Source: Sideroxydans sp. | Lineage (GTDB): Bacteria; Pseudomonadota; Gammaproteobacteria; Burkholderiales; Gallionellaceae | Direction: 5' to 3' | NCBI GenBank assembly: GCA_029850585.1 | Contig: JARCRQ010000030.1 | Coordinates: forward strand, 1 to 64,000 | Length of the DNA: 64,000 nt | Shown: positions 1 through 7,582 of the stretch, one piece after another | How positions within the stretch are numbered: the stretch's first letter is position 1 | How the letters are laid out: the number at the start of each line of letters is the position of its first letter | Notes under the pieces: generated by a model | What the model saw: the letters and a program-made list of their open reading frames with translations, nothing else | Databases searched by the model: none | What the model was told of the DNA's origin: nothing | Made by a program: the position numbers and the translations under genes

Positions 1-254
1 GCCAGTTGTTTGCGTGTCGTTCGCTTGGTTGAAGTAAGTTGCTTCGTTTCTTGGGCAAAAGCCAGCATGGTTGCCAACGCTTTATTTACCGCTTCAGAGG
101 TCGGAAATGCCTTCTGAATTTCGGGTTGCAAAACCACGACATTACTACCTTGGCTAACGTGCTTGAGATACTTACCACGCACTCCCGCACCGAGCTGTTC
201 GCGTTTTAGTTCGGGGATGTCTTGCTCAGATTTCGTTGTAGATATTTTTTTCAT
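1..254 (-). CDS. Antitoxin partner of BrnT-type toxin (partial)
   Basis: Not in the ORF track because it runs off the window edge. An ATG at 254 on the minus strand opens 84 codons beginning MKKISTTKSEQ and containing RGKYLKHVSQGSNVVVLQPE and FPTSEAVNKAL, a small antitoxin type (hydrophilic N-terminus, then a short DNA-binding-like C-terminus) often found beside BrnT-like toxins. It overlaps the 3' end of the toxin gene by 29 bp, as expected for a co-translated pair. I infer that it neutralises the toxin and represses the operon; the C-terminus is outside the window, so its length is unknown. Confidence 0.7.
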   Translation of the reverse strand, partial: MKKISTTKSEQDIPELKREQLGAGVRGKYLKHVSQGSNVVVLQPEIQKAFPTSEAVNKALATMLAFAQETKQLTSTKRTTRKQL

Positions 255-501
255 ATCGTGTCGCCTTTCGTGCGCTGATGATGCGGACATTATTACGACG
301 TTCGGTGTGAACCACAACCAGCAGTCGCGCTTTATTTGAAATGCCATAAGTACGGCTACGCTCTTCAGTTTCAAAATGATCAGTGTCGGCAAACGTCAAA
401 GCCATTTCATCCGCAAACACCGTAACCGCTTCATCAAATGAAACGCCGTGCTTCTGAATGTTACTCGTAGCCTTTTGCTCATCCCACTCGAATTTGAACA
501 T
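226..501 (-). CDS. brnT: BrnT family type II toxin
   Basis: 91 residues, the usual BrnT length. It opens with FKFEWDEQKATSNIQKHGVSFDEAVTVF, the signature start of BrnT toxins (W-D-x-x-K-x-x-x-N-x-x-K-H-G-V-x-F-x-E-A), and ends with VRIISARKATRYEKNIY, the conserved R-x-I-S-A-R-x-A stretch. BrnT has a RelE-like ribonuclease fold and arrests translation until bound by its antitoxin. Toxin first, antitoxin second with overlap, matches the brnTA order. The antitoxin here does not look like classical BrnA, so a swapped partner is possible. Confidence 0.88.
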   Translation of the reverse strand: MFKFEWDEQKATSNIQKHGVSFDEAVTVFADEMALTFADTDHFETEERSRTYGISNKARLLVVVHTERRNNVRIISARKATRYEKNIYNEI

Positions 502-536
502 GAGGTTTGCCTTAAATACTTAAATTAGAACCAATC

Positions 537-586
537 GAAACTGAGCCTATTGATTGGAAACTGACCCTATTGATTGCTATTGATTG
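537..586. repeat. 20-bp tandem repeat, 2.5 copies
   Basis: GAAACTGAGCCTATTGATTG is followed directly by GAAACTGACCCTATTGATTG (one mismatch) and a third half copy CTATTGATTG. It sits between the toxin start and the ParA partner. The GAAACTGACCC core recalls the internal terminal repeats of IS21-family elements, so this may be an insertion-sequence scar, but no transposase is present. Confidence 0.7.
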
Positions 587-593
587 GGTGATT

Positions 594-1001
594 TTACGAA
601 GGGCGGTCTATATTGCCTTGGATTGCCTGTGAACGAATACGAGCACCGACGGTAGCCTCGATAACTTTTTCACGGAGAGTTTCGACTTTATCTTGCTTTG
701 ATATTGCTATGTCGAGCTTCCTCGCAATTTGATCAACTGACTTTCGTGTAGGGAAATTTGCATTCAAAAATTGCAATGCTTCATTTCGGCTAGAAAAATC
801 AGCAAGTGTTTTTATAATTCCACCCAATTCTGGTTGTTCAATTGGTAATAAATTCTCTACTTTATTTTTCTTTCGGATGAGGCGAATTTCAATACTAAAA
901 GATTCGTCGCTGAGTTTTGAAATGTCGTCCTCGCTTAACTTCTCAATTGCATTAGCAATATTTCGAAAGGCATCGGCAAATTTTTGTTTTTGTTGATTCA
1001 T
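594..1001 (-). CDS. Hypothetical protein downstream of ParA-like ATPase
   Basis: 135 residues, not recognised. The first half is charged and helical (MNQQKQKFADAFRNIANAIEKL); the C-terminal third (KSVDQIARKLDIAISKQDKVETLREKVIEATVG) looks helical and could be a DNA- or partner-binding bundle. The ATG lies 10 bp after the ParA stop and has an AGGAAA ribosome site in the gap, so the two are one operon. Position suggests it is the partner (ParB-like adaptor or cargo) of the ATPase, but it carries no recognisable ParB motif. The DNA is more AT-rich than the housekeeping genes, in keeping with an accessory origin. Confidence 0.65.
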   Translation of the reverse strand: MNQQKQKFADAFRNIANAIEKLSEDDISKLSDESFSIEIRLIRKKNKVENLLPIEQPELGGIIKTLADFSSRNEALQFLNANFPTRKSVDQIARKLDIAISKQDKVETLREKVIEATVGARIRSQAIQGNIDRPS

Positions 1002-1011
1002 TTTTTATTTC

Positions 1012-1938
1012 CTACAGCAAAGATTCGAATTCATCTACGAAGCTTTCAATTTCATTTACGACTTCTGAGTGTGTACTATTTGAATAATGATTCAGAACCA
1101 CTGGCATCAAATTTTGCGGAGCATCTGCAAAAATGGTTTTATTTTCACGAAAGTTGGTTGTGAATGTAGCAACTCCAAGACGCTTTGTTTGAGCGATGAA
1201 TTGCCGTTGTGCGGAAATTGGTTGTCCGCTCGTAATTTGAATCATTGTGAAAATTACGCCAAGTATTTTTGGCGAAATATTTTTTGTCTCACCATCTAAC
1301 TCTGCATACTCGTTAAATTCTTTAACGAGTTCGTTAACGCTGCGGTGCAGGTAGTCAATTCCTAGTGTCGAAAGAAAATCAGGTTTTGCGGGAATAAGAA
1401 TTTTCTCGCTTGCGACGATTGCATTTTTGGTCACGATGTTAAAGTTTGGTGGGCAGTCCATCAACACTATGTCGTAGTCGGTGCTATTAGCAAGTGATGC
1501 AATAGCTTCTCTGAGTTTGCCATGTACCTTGATGTAATTTCGTTTTGCTTGTTGCAGATTAACGCCGCCAAGAAGAGTAGCTAATTCTAAATCTACGTTG
1601 ATTAGTCCGAGGTGTGAGCAAATAAGATCAATTCGCCCTCCACGTTTTTGTGAGGTCAAAAAATTATTAACGTTTGTTGGGGTAATAACGAAATCGGTGA
1701 GTGGAGGAGATTCCTTTCCTTCGCCAATTGCATCGAACCAAGATTTAATGGTTAGTGATGTTTTGTAATCGGTATCCCATTTATCAGGGGTAACAAACGA
1801 AAAAGTCAGACTTGCTTGGGCATCAGTGTCAATCAACAACACTTTCTTTCCTCTGTAAGCTAATTCAGCCGCAAGGTTCGCAGTAACCGTGGTTTTACCA
1901 ACTCCACCCTTGTAGTTTATAACAGCGATTATTTCCAT
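1012..1938 (-). CDS. ParA/Soj-family ATPase
   Basis: 308 residues. The deviant Walker A box of the ParA/MinD family is at the N-terminus (NYKGGVGKTT, residues 8-17), followed by the A' motif IDTDAQAS (about 37-44) and a Walker B-like VLMDCPP (about 158-164). Such ATPases dimerise on ATP and bind DNA nonspecifically to segregate plasmids, chromosome regions or protein clusters. It is followed by a small gene rather than a clear parB, and stands next to toxin-antitoxin genes, so it is probably an orphan copy from a plasmid or integrated element and not the chromosomal parA. A good ribosome site (AAGGAG) precedes the ATG. Confidence 0.9.
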   Translation of the reverse strand: MEIIAVINYKGGVGKTTVTANLAAELAYRGKKVLLIDTDAQASLTFSFVTPDKWDTDYKTSLTIKSWFDAIGEGKESPPLTDFVITPTNVNNFLTSQKRGGRIDLICSHLGLINVDLELATLLGGVNLQQAKRNYIKVHGKLREAIASLANSTDYDIVLMDCPPNFNIVTKNAIVASEKILIPAKPDFLSTLGIDYLHRSVNELVKEFNEYAELDGETKNISPKILGVIFTMIQITSGQPISAQRQFIAQTKRLGVATFTTNFRENKTIFADAPQNLMPVVLNHYSNSTHSEVVNEIESFVDEFESLL

Positions 1939-2058
1939 AAATACTCCTTAAAAATTACATAAATTTCGGGATGAGGAGCAGTTTTTGCTTTGTGCCGCTG
2001 TCTCGTCTTGAGAAAAAATTAGGAAGTTCAGCTATGTAGCACTACCCGTTAAAAGAGT

Positions 2059-2268
2059 TTATGCCGCAATCACATCTGGCATGTGATGCAGCACCATCAG
2101 GCTGTTTTCCGGTATTGCACATATAGCGTAGGGATTGCCATCCAAGTCGGAAAACTCAACTTCCACCCCATCGGTTGCGAGCATTTCCACTACCGTTCCA
2201 ACTTGTCCACGGCGCAGATGTTTTTCGGGAATGTCTTTGGTTAAGGCAACGACTTCTAATGTTTTCAT
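2059..2268 (-). CDS. DUF4926 domain protein
   Basis: 69 residues matching the DUF4926 pattern: an N-terminal DVVALTKDIPE-like stretch (here EVVALTKDIPEKHLRRGQVGTVVE) followed by EVEFSDLDGNPYA. The family is small, probably a beta-barrel, function unknown, and is frequently found among toxin-antitoxin genes. Here it follows vapC by 10 bp on the same strand, and an AGAGGTG ribosome site precedes the ATG, so it is probably co-transcribed with the TA pair. Confidence 0.75.
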   Translation of the reverse strand: MKTLEVVALTKDIPEKHLRRGQVGTVVEMLATDGVEVEFSDLDGNPYAICAIPENSLMVLHHMPDVIAA

Positions 2269-2278
2269 GCGACACCTC

Positions 2279-2683
2279 TTATTCGATTTCCCAATCTTCC
2301 AGCTTCAAACCCGCGATGCGTGAAAATTCACCCGTGTTATGGGTCACTAATACGCAATCGTTAGCAAGTGCGATGGCGGCGATTTGTAAATCATAGGGGC
2401 CGATGGGTGTGCCTTTTCGCGCTAAGTCGGCGCGGATGTCGCCGAAAATTCGTGCGGCATCCCCATCAAAAGCAAAGCTGTTCAGTTCTGAAAAAAGTGT
2501 TTCTAGCACGGCCAGATTTTCGTTACGCCTCGCGCTTTTGAACGCGCCATAATACAGCTCGGCTTTCACAACATCACACAATGCAATTTGTGAGGGCGCG
2601 CACGCTGACAATTTTGCTTTAACAGCGGAACTGGCTGGGTTGAAGTGACGAATCCAGACGTTGGTATCTGGTAAGTACAGCAT
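2279..2683 (-). CDS. vapC: VapC-type PIN domain toxin
   Basis: 134 residues, a complete PIN domain. The metal-binding acidic residues are visible: Asp6 in LPDTNVW, Glu in VKAELYYG, Asp in GPYDLQIAAIAL, and a C-terminal VTHNTGEF block. VapC toxins are Mg-dependent ribonucleases that cut initiator tRNA or rRNA. The start codon shares one base with the antitoxin stop (TAATG), so translation is coupled. PIN family is certain; the RNA target cannot be inferred. Confidence 0.93.
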   Translation of the reverse strand: MLYLPDTNVWIRHFNPASSAVKAKLSACAPSQIALCDVVKAELYYGAFKSARRNENLAVLETLFSELNSFAFDGDAARIFGDIRADLARKGTPIGPYDLQIAAIALANDCVLVTHNTGEFSRIAGLKLEDWEIE

Positions 2684-2913
2684 TACTTCAATTCCAATCG
2701 TGATTCATATTCGCCTTGCGGTTCGCGCACTAAAAGTTCGCCTTGCCATGCGCCTGATGTTTGCCCCCATAAGTTAGTTTGTGGCCGCCTTACCGTTGTT
2801 TTTTCATCTAGCAAAATTAGCACGCGGAGTGCTTGACCTTCATGCAAATGAAAGGCTTTCGGCACAGCGATTTGCCCGTGTTCAAGTTGCGAGTTAAATT
2901 CGATAGCTTGCAT
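2683..2913 (-). CDS. vapB: VapB-type antitoxin
   Basis: 76 residues. The N-terminus (MQAIEFNSQLEHGQIAVPKAFHLHEGQALRVLILLDE) has the swapped-hairpin AbrB-like layout typical of VapB antitoxins and of the DUF2281/UPF0175-like antitoxins beside PIN genes; the tail is hydrophilic and probably disordered until it wraps the toxin. It lies immediately upstream of vapC with a one-base overlap. A GGAGTG ribosome site precedes the ATG. Family assignment rests mostly on position and length. Confidence 0.78.
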   Translation of the reverse strand: MQAIEFNSQLEHGQIAVPKAFHLHEGQALRVLILLDEKTTVRRPQTNLWGQTSGAWQGELLVREPQGEYESRLELK

Positions 2914-3000
2914 GACGCACTCCTTCCTTGCGATATAACCTCGTTTTTAATTTGCGCAATCTTACAGCAAAGGCAGTTATTTCCTATCGTGATGAACTAA

Positions 3001-3030
3001 AAAAAGGCAACCAGTTGGTTGCCTTTTTTC
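3001..3030. terminator. Bidirectional intrinsic terminator
   Basis: Perfect 7-bp stem GGCAACC / GGTTGCC with a 4-base loop, flanked by six A and six T, so it can act on both strands. On the minus strand it closes the Bax-inhibitor gene. Confidence 0.9.
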
Positions 3031-3039
3031 GTTTGTTAC

Positions 3040-3066
3040 CCTTCGACAAGCTCAGGGCGAACGGTT
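3040..3066. repeat. REP-like dispersed sequence
   Basis: CCCTTCGACAAGCTCAGGG with GCGAACGG after it is an imperfect palindrome of a kind scattered through many proteobacterial genomes as a repetitive extragenic sequence. One copy is seen here, between the terminator and the Bax-inhibitor stop codon. Confidence 0.6.
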
Positions 3067-3075
3067 AGGAAATGT

Positions 3076-3759
3076 TTAGTCTTTTTCGCCGCTAAAAGCC
3101 ATCAGCAGGTTCAACAAATTAACGAAGATGTTGTAGATGTCTAGGTACAAAGTCACGGTTGCCATTAGGTAATTTGTTTCGCCGCCGTGGATGATTTGGC
3201 TGATGTCGAACAGGATGTATGCCGAGAAAATTAGAATCGCAATTGCGGAAATCGCTAATGACAACACGGGTACTTGGAAGAACAGATTTGCTAGTGAGGC
3301 AATCAGCAACATGATGACGCCGATGAACAAAAACTTGCCCATAAAGCTGAAATCTTTTTTGCTCACCGTCGCGTAAGTTGCCAAGCTAAAGAAAATTAAA
3401 CCTGTACCGCCCGCTGCCATGCCGACTAATTGCGCGCCGTTACTGAAATGCAAAGCGTGTTGCAAAATTGGTCCTAAAAACACACCTGCCACGAAGGTGA
3501 AGCCGAACATGGCGGCGATGCCCCATACGCTGTTGCGCAAGCTGCTCACGGCGAACAGCAAGCCCATCATTACCGCGAACATCACCAGCGAGCCGATGAT
3601 GGGGTGCTGCGCCAAAATCGCTAGATTAAGCGACATGCCGATAAATGCGCCGATGACGGTCGGAATCATGGTCAAGCCCAGCATCAGGTAGGTGTTGCGC
3701 AACACTTGATTTTGTTCAGCGGCGAGCGTGCCGATAGTGGTGGGGTTTTGGTATTGCAT
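3076..3759 (-). CDS. Bax inhibitor-1/YccA family membrane protein
   Basis: 227 residues from the ATG at 3759, which has GGAGG eight bases upstream; the 36 extra N-terminal residues of the ORF-track version lack a ribosome site and are basic and unlike the family. About seven hydrophobic segments span the protein, with the family's late stretch YILFDISQIIHGGETNYLMATVTLYLDIYN, which carries conserved acidic residues thought to form the pH-gated calcium-leak pore. In E. coli YccA modulates the FtsH protease. It ends FVNLLNLLMAFSGEKD, typical of YccA. It stands alone between two terminators. Confidence 0.93.
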   Translation of the reverse strand: MQYQNPTTIGTLAAEQNQVLRNTYLMLGLTMIPTVIGAFIGMSLNLAILAQHPIIGSLVMFAVMMGLLFAVSSLRNSVWGIAAMFGFTFVAGVFLGPILQHALHFSNGAQLVGMAAGGTGLIFFSLATYATVSKKDFSFMGKFLFIGVIMLLIASLANLFFQVPVLSLAISAIAILIFSAYILFDISQIIHGGETNYLMATVTLYLDIYNIFVNLLNLLMAFSGEKD

Positions 3760-3854
3760 AGAGTGCCTCCGAAGATAAAATTTATTCAGGATGTTGCTTT
3801 TGTAGCGGGCGTGAGAGTAGCGATAAGACTTAAAAGTTGCAATCGACTTGCAAT

Positions 3855-3894
3855 AAAAAAGGGACACAACGATTAAGTTGTATCCCTTTTTTTT
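3855..3894. terminator. Intrinsic terminator after the tRNA pair
   Basis: Stem GGGACACAAC / GTTGTATCCC with one mismatch and a 6-base loop, with A-rich and T-rich flanks (TTTTTTTT on the plus side). On the minus strand it lies downstream of the two tRNA genes. Confidence 0.85.
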
Positions 3895-3956
3895 ATCACC
3901 CCATTTCTCGTATAAACACTCATAAAGTATTTATCGTCAAAATGTTGCGATGGTGT

Positions 3957-4033
3957 TGGCGGAGTGGACGGGATTCGAACCCGCGACCCCCGGCGTGACA
4001 GGCCGGTATTCTAACCAACTGAACTACCACTCC
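3957..4033 (-). tRNA. tRNA-Asp (GTC)
   Basis: 77 nt including an encoded CCA. The acceptor arm GGAGTGG/CCACTCC pairs fully, the T arm has GGTTCGAATCC, and the anticodon loop CTGTCAC sits on a CCGGC/GCCGG stem giving anticodon GTC. It is followed 18 bp away by tRNA-Ser upstream on the same strand, so the two are probably one transcript. Confidence 0.97.
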
Positions 4034-4051
4034 AGTTTGATATTTGCGACT

Positions 4052-4139
4052 TGGCGGAAGCTGTGAGATTCGAACTCACGGACGATTTCTCGTCGGCAGT
4101 TTTCAAGACTGCTGGTTTAAACCACTCACCCAAACTTCC
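4052..4139 (-). tRNA. tRNA-Ser (TGA)
   Basis: 88 nt with encoded CCA. A long variable arm (CGACGAGAAATCGTC) marks a class II tRNA. The anticodon stem GCAGT/ACTGC closes the loop CTTGAAA, giving anticodon TGA. The T loop is GTTCGAATC. First gene of the tRNA pair in the direction of transcription. Confidence 0.97.
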
Positions 4140-4220
4140 CATTTCGCTTTCCAAAATTTGTTGCCTCGTTTTGGAAGGCGCGCATTATGCATGGAACTGC
4201 GCTTGCTGTCTAGAAAAAAT

Positions 4221-4664
4221 CTATCTTTTTATACAATCTGCCCAATTATTCGGTGTCTCATAGAGACGCACACGTTCTAAACGCAACTGATTGCCATAAG
4301 TATCTTGATAGGCGGGGTTGAGAATATCGAAGGCGATTTTGGCGAGATTTTCGGCGGTAGGGACGACGGGCAAGGTGACAGTCTTGTGGTCGGGCAGAGT
4401 GGCGAGAAAGTCACGCACGGTTTTATCGTTGCGATACACCAAAAAAGCGTGATCCCATTTATCGACTAACTCGGTTTTCGCGATGCGTTTTACATCGGAA
4501 AAATCCATCACCATGCCTTGCGCAGATTCGCCTTCGGTGTCGATAACGTCACCCGACAAAGTAATTTCAATGGCGTAACGATGACCGTGTAAATGCTTGC
4601 ATTGACTGGTGTGATTGGGGATGCGGTGACCTGCATCAAATTCTAGGCGGCGGGTAATTTGCAT
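4221..4664 (-). CDS. queD: 6-carboxytetrahydropterin synthase
   Basis: 147 residues of the PTPS fold. QueD turns 7,8-dihydroneopterin triphosphate into 6-carboxytetrahydropterin, the second step toward queuosine in tRNA. Zinc ligands His13 (FDAGHR), His26 and His28 (HLHGHRY) are present, as is the catalytic Cys22 (QCKH) and a KWDHAFLV block carrying the catalytic Asp-His pair. Length is slightly above E. coli QueD (121), as in other betaproteobacterial copies. It follows the transglutaminase gene by 30 bp but has its own -10-like TATAATCCGCGCC in the gap, so it may be transcribed separately. Confidence 0.93.
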   Translation of the reverse strand: MQITRRLEFDAGHRIPNHTSQCKHLHGHRYAIEITLSGDVIDTEGESAQGMVMDFSDVKRIAKTELVDKWDHAFLVYRNDKTVRDFLATLPDHKTVTLPVVPTAENLAKIAFDILNPAYQDTYGNQLRLERVRLYETPNNWADCIKR

Positions 4665-4686
4665 GGTGGGAGCGGGTAAAAAATTC

Positions 4687-4699
4687 GGCGCGGATTATA
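4687..4699 (-). promoter_or_regulatory. Putative -10 element for queD
   Basis: Reading on the minus strand, TATAATCCGCGCC: a consensus -10 box and GC-rich discriminator, overlapping the stop of the transglutaminase gene and about 22 bp before the queD ATG. No clear -35. The same 13-mer recurs before other genes in this window. Confidence 0.5.
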
Positions 4700-6623
4700 G
4701 CTTGAACGTACGCACGGCATGTTGGAAAGCGCGCAGTTCGGCGTGCTCTTCGCCATAGCGCAACGCGTTATATTGCTCGGCGATGGCGAAGAGTTGGGCG
4801 CGCTGGTGCGGATAGTGGGAGCTAATACGGCTGACGTAATCCAAGGCAGTTTCATGTGTGGCGCGTGGCACGCCAGCACGCGCCATGCGTTTACAAAACT
4901 TCAGCCACGCGGCTTGTACGGGGTCGCGCTCACGCACCCATAAATGCCGCATCAACCACAGCGCAAGTGCTGCGATGACGATGCTCAAGCCCAGCATTAA
5001 CTGGCGCGCCATACTTTCCCAACTCACCTCGGTCATGCCTAAGCGCGTCAATAAAGCATATTGCTTTTCGCTGTTGTAGCCGATCAGCCATTGATTCCAT
5101 TGGTTGGAGACAGCATCTAAATTCATGCGCAAATTGAGCAGCCATTGCGGCGGATTACGCGCCATAAAAGCCAGTGCGGAGTTGTCGAGCAAAGCGGCGG
5201 ATAAATTCTTTTGCACGCGTTCGGGAGCAATCGCAGCGGTGGGGTCAACGCGCACCCAGCCGCTGCCCGCCAGCCACACTTCTGCCCAGGCATGGGCATC
5301 AGATTGACGCACGATGTAGTAGTTGCCGATGGTGTTGTATTCGCCGCCTTGGTAGCCCGTCACTACGCGCGCGGGGATGTTGGCGGCGCGCATTAAATAG
5401 ACGAAGGCGGCGGCGTAGTGTTCGCAGAATCCTTGCCGCGTGCTGAATAAAAATTCATCTATGCCATCGCGCCCTAATAGCGGTGGCTCTAGCGTGTAGG
5501 AAAATTTTTCTTGGTTGAAATAACGCAAGGCGGTGGTGACGATTGCTGCGTCATCGGTGTTGCGTGTGCGCCATGTTGCGGCGAGTTGGCGCGCGCGCGG
5601 ATTGAGTTGCGCGGGCAGCTGCAAGCCCCGCTGGCGTTGCGATTGCAGCTCATCGAGATTGGCGTGATAGCTTAAATTTGAGCGTATGGTGTAGCGCGTG
5701 CGCGCGACGATGCTGTCTTTGCTGAATACTTGAAAATCATCATTCATCAGCGCGTTGGGCGGCAACAGGCTGGGCATATCTAAAGCGTATAGCCACTTTT
5801 TATTGTGCGGCTCTAGCGTCACGCTGTATTCGACAGGCTGCGCGGCATCGCTAAATTGCGCGGGCGAATTAAAGCCACTCGCGCCCGTCGTCCACACCCT
5901 GCCATCAAAATTCCACAACACGGGTCCGCGCCAATACATCTGCTCGCGACGCGGCACGACGCTGGCATAAGTGACGCGAAACGCCACCGCTTCGGACAAG
6001 GTGAGTTTGCTCAAACTGCCTGGCTCCATGCGCTCGGACAAGCCGCTGCTGCTGTACGCGTCTTGCGGCATTCCCCATAGCGGGCCTTGGATGCGCGGGA
6101 ATAACACGAAGGCAATCAGCATTAAGGGCGCGGCTTGCAACAGCATCACACTGGCTAAACGCAGTTGCGGTTGGAAGGCGATTGGCGGAGCTTGAATGCG
6201 CAACCAAGTTGCGACGATGACCAGCAGCGTGCCGCACATCAACGCGGCGGTGGGGATGCTTTGCGAGTAGAAAAAATTAGTGATGATAAGAAAGCACGCC
6301 AGATAAATCACCGCCATCGCGTCGCGCGCACTGCGTACTTCGAGCAGCTTGAGTGCGGCTAATAACACTAACAAAGTCACCCCGACTTCGCGTCCGAACA
6401 GACTATGAAAGTTAATGCCGATAGCGGCGACGCAAGCAATGGTGAGGGGCATCAACAGCCAGCGTGACGGCAGTGGTGCGGCGCGATATGCCAAGTAGCC
6501 GCGCCACAGCAGCAAGGTCGCAGCGAGTGCCGACACCCACAAGGGCAGATGCTCGGCGTGCGGTGCGGAGACTAAAAATAGCGTGAGAATTAAGCTGTAA
6601 ATAGTTGGACGAGTGAGGGTCAT
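4695..6623 (-). CDS. tgpA: TgpA-like DUF3488/transglutaminase membrane protein
   Basis: 642 residues from the ATG at 6623, which overlaps the DUF58 stop as ATGA; the ORF-track start 33 bp upstream lies deeper inside that gene. About six transmembrane segments fill the first 200 residues (DUF3488), then a periplasmic transglutaminase core with the Cys-His-Asp triad: RQGFCEHYAAAF, SDAHAWAEVWL and VRVDPTAAI. A last transmembrane helix (LMLGLSIVIAALALWLMRHLWV) precedes a cytosolic DUF4129-like tail. TgpA is essential in Pseudomonas aeruginosa and is thought to act on periplasmic peptides or the envelope. It is the third gene of a MoxR-DUF58-TgpA operon. Confidence 0.92.
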   Translation of the reverse strand: MTLTRPTIYSLILTLFLVSAPHAEHLPLWVSALAATLLLWRGYLAYRAAPLPSRWLLMPLTIACVAAIGINFHSLFGREVGVTLLVLLAALKLLEVRSARDAMAVIYLACFLIITNFFYSQSIPTAALMCGTLLVIVATWLRIQAPPIAFQPQLRLASVMLLQAAPLMLIAFVLFPRIQGPLWGMPQDAYSSSGLSERMEPGSLSKLTLSEAVAFRVTYASVVPRREQMYWRGPVLWNFDGRVWTTGASGFNSPAQFSDAAQPVEYSVTLEPHNKKWLYALDMPSLLPPNALMNDDFQVFSKDSIVARTRYTIRSNLSYHANLDELQSQRQRGLQLPAQLNPRARQLAATWRTRNTDDAAIVTTALRYFNQEKFSYTLEPPLLGRDGIDEFLFSTRQGFCEHYAAAFVYLMRAANIPARVVTGYQGGEYNTIGNYYIVRQSDAHAWAEVWLAGSGWVRVDPTAAIAPERVQKNLSAALLDNSALAFMARNPPQWLLNLRMNLDAVSNQWNQWLIGYNSEKQYALLTRLGMTEVSWESMARQLMLGLSIVIAALALWLMRHLWVRERDPVQAAWLKFCKRMARAGVPRATHETALDYVSRISSHYPHQRAQLFAIAEQYNALRYGEEHAELRAFQHAVRTFKL

Positions 6624-7567
6624 GTCAGTCCAAACAAGGCTAGTTGGCGTAAGCATTCAGCTTGATGGGCGGGCGAATTTTGTGGGGCAATTTCAGCATC
6701 GGGTAAGCGCAAGCCGTAGCGTAAATTTTGTGTGTTGGCATCTAGCACCCAGCGTGTTAGCAGCGACAGTTTTTGCTCGACGGACAGGGCGGGCAGTTGC
6801 GCAAAATCTAGCCACAAGTCTGTGCCGACAGGTGAGGCAAATTGTTTGACCTGCAAGCCTTGTTCGCGCGCCAGTGATTTCCATGCGATACGCGGTAACG
6901 GGTCGCCTGCCACATAGCGGCGCAAGCCCGCAAAGTCTTCATCGCCCGCCGCCATGATTTTGCCTACGCCCTGCTGCGCGGCTTGCGCTGGCAGGGCTTG
7001 CGCGCTGGCGGGTGCGGGATAAATCAGTGCGCGCACCTCAAAATGTAAATACGTCCAAGCGTGAAATAGACCAAGTGGGAATTCGCTGTACAACGTCAAG
7101 CGTTGGCTGTCCATCCATCCGCGTTGCTTAGCAGGAATCGCCAGCGAGATGGCTTGCGAAGTGTGTGCGGCGAGATCAAACACGCTGCGGTGGAACGCAT
7201 CATCTTGCAGAATAATTTGATAGCGCGCGATGCGGCTAGGGTTGTCAAAATGAAACACAAACTGCGCGTCGCTGCCGACAAAAACAGGGCTGATTTGCCC
7301 CGCACGAATTTTTAATTGCGCCAGATTGCGGAAGGTGTAGAGCATCGACAGCAGCCCTAGCATCGCCAGCAAAAAGGTCAGCACATAGCCTAGGCTCAAG
7401 TTGTAATTGATACAGCCTAACAGCATAAGAGCCAGCACCACCAAGAAGCCCAAGCCTTGCCTTGAAGGCAAAATATAAATGCGCCGTTGGGTGAGTTCGA
7501 CCGTGCCTGTTTCGACCGTGCGCCGCATCGCCCAGTTACGAAACAGTTGTTTAGCGCGGCTCAGCAT
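6620..7567 (-). CDS. DUF58 domain protein
   Basis: 315 residues. Two hydrophobic helices near the N-terminus (GLGFLVVLALMLLGCINYN, VLTFLLAMLGLLSML) anchor it in the membrane, and the soluble part carries the DUF58 signature LRRYVAGDPLPRIAWKSLAR (about residues 214-233). DUF58 proteins are von Willebrand A-like and nearly always accompany MoxR AAA+ ATPases, with which they are thought to form chaperone-like assemblies. It starts 15 bp after the MoxR stop and overlaps tgpA by 4 bp. Confidence 0.9.
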   Translation of the reverse strand: MLSRAKQLFRNWAMRRTVETGTVELTQRRIYILPSRQGLGFLVVLALMLLGCINYNLSLGYVLTFLLAMLGLLSMLYTFRNLAQLKIRAGQISPVFVGSDAQFVFHFDNPSRIARYQIILQDDAFHRSVFDLAAHTSQAISLAIPAKQRGWMDSQRLTLYSEFPLGLFHAWTYLHFEVRALIYPAPASAQALPAQAAQQGVGKIMAAGDEDFAGLRRYVAGDPLPRIAWKSLAREQGLQVKQFASPVGTDLWLDFAQLPALSVEQKLSLLTRWVLDANTQNLRYGLRLPDAEIAPQNSPAHQAECLRQLALFGLT

Positions 7568-7582
7568 GGGCTGTCGCAGGCG

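Noticed and set aside
4044-4280. Plus-strand ORFs over the tRNA-Ser region
   Set aside because: They read through a tRNA gene and the end of queD on the wrong strand.
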